DNA of 64,000 nucleotides from Paenibacillus sp. V4I7 (GTDB taxonomy: Bacteria; Bacillota; Bacilli; Paenibacillales; NBRC-103111), in the NCBI RefSeq assembly GCF_030817275.1, contig NZ_JAUSZD010000002.1:3906001-3970000 (forward strand). The letters run 5' to 3'. The notes under the pieces are model-generated. The model had not been told where the DNA came from. It ran no database searches and worked only from the letters and a program-made list of their open reading frames with translations. Shown here piece after piece: positions 63,376 through 64,000 of the stretch. Numbering within the stretch: position 1 is the first letter of the stretch; every line of letters begins with the position of its first letter. Made by a program: the position numbers and the translations under genes.

Positions 63376-64000
63376 TTACAACAGATATTCCCTTTCTACA
63401 ATCGTCTGTGCAAGCTGCAGCCATTTGTTTGAATCCGATTGCCAGTAGTGATGATCGCCTTCACAAACGTGCACATCGCATATTTTCGCCGTATAACGGC
63501 TCCACTCCGACAAATGATCAACAAGCGCATGTTCATCCTTCTTACCTGTAAACACACTGAACCTTGCACGAAGTGGCTCACGATTCACCTGAGCACGATA
63601 TTCCTCCACTGGCTGGCAGCCCATCTCGAATGCATCCCCCTGCATGCCAGTCGTTACACCGCGAGGTCGAAGAAGATGCGGGGCACTGCAGCCAGAAAGA
63701 AATAAGTGCCGTGGCTCAGCAATGCCTTCCGCTTTCAAGCGATGACTGGCTTCAAAGGCAAGCAAGCTGCCCCAGCAGTGACCAATAAACACGTATTCTT
63801 CACCAGGCATCACCTGCTGCTTGACGTATTGGCAGGTCTCGTGCAGAGCTTGCTCCCACAGATCAGAGGCAACCTCGCGCATGGATAATCGGGCTTGACT
63901 CAGTTCAACACGTTGGAACCTAACACGAGCGGGTAATCCTCTGCTCCAAGTAAGGTACGACTTTGAGTGATCTCCACAGTGAGGGAACCCGAACAAAATC
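63376..64000 (-). CDS. Type II thioesterase, N-terminus beyond the window
   Basis: At least 207 residues, open to the right edge. FGFPHCGDHSKSY near the edge is close to the usual GrsT/SrfAD start. Catalytic serine in GHCWGSLLAFEAS (Cys and Trp in place of the usual SMG pattern), with H in VCEGDHHYWQ. Such enzymes edit stalled peptide or polyketide synthetases. Suggests that a biosynthetic cluster continues past 64 kb. Confidence 0.85.
   Translation of the reverse strand, partial: ILFGFPHCGDHSKSYLTWSRGLPARVRFQRVELSQARLSMREVASDLWEQALHETCQYVKQQVMPGEEYVFIGHCWGSLLAFEASHRLKAEGIAEPRHLFLSGCSAPHLLRPRGVTTGMQGDAFEMGCQPVEEYRAQVNREPLRARFSVFTGKKDEHALVDHLSEWSRYTAKICDVHVCEGDHHYWQSDSNKWLQLAQTIVEREYLL

Overview
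The window comes from a spore-forming Bacillota chromosome, most likely Paenibacillus or a close relative. The evidence is the Bacillus-like housekeeping order around rpsU-yqeY-floA-yqfC-yqfD-phoH-yqfF-ybeY-dgkA-cdd-era-yqzL-recO and yqfL-yqxD-dnaG-sigA-trmK-yqfO, a ylaH-typA neighbourhood, sporulation genes (YhcN/YlaJ, YqfC, YqfD), strong AGGAGG ribosome binding sites, and two secreted GH31 enzymes like those of the cyclic-tetrasaccharide system. Most genes lie on the minus strand.

Layout. 1-6.2 kb: PIN-PhoH ATPase, YhcN/YlaJ lipoprotein, a 47-residue ORF, two small hypotheticals, ylaH, typA and a membrane protein, a syntenic yla region. 6.3-20.5 kb: a large membrane/ATPase module (exported membrane protein, ABC ATPase and permease, coiled-coil membrane protein with a Gly/Ala-rich tail, MoxR ATPase, DUF58, BatA-type VWA, double-VWA protein), split by an opposite-strand MFS transporter. 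20.6-31.4 kb: TerC, ThiI with its cysteine desulfurase, lytic transglycosylase, CNNM/CBS protein, small proteins, a short GH15 protein, a DUF3907-like protein, a subtilase and a MarR regulator with palindromic operators. 31.5-32.5 kb: a three-copy tandem element and the RNase P RNA gene. 32.6-53.8 kb: the macromolecular-synthesis and sporulation block, in Bacillus order but without glyQS, then rpsU, HIT, an Lsm-like small protein and RsgA. 54-56 kb: one continuous frame carrying a TetR repressor followed by an FAD oxidoreductase. 56-63.2 kb: ctsZ and ctsY. The right edge cuts into a type II thioesterase, suggesting a peptide/polyketide synthetase locus beyond it.

The least explained signals are repeats. 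One element of about 112-153 bp occurs intergenically (50904-51056) and also in frame inside the central loop of the MFS transporter (11844-11955), reminiscent of Rickettsia palindromic elements. A smaller hairpin family (21401-21442, three copies at 50053-50158, and one nested at 50953-50994) shows compensatory stem changes and supplies the stop codon of thiI. A separate triple element lies beside rnpB.

All family assignments come from reading the translated sequence and recalling family motifs; no database search was run. The GH31 pair and the housekeeping block are the firmest calls. The roles of the VWA/MoxR module and of the hypothetical proteins are inference.
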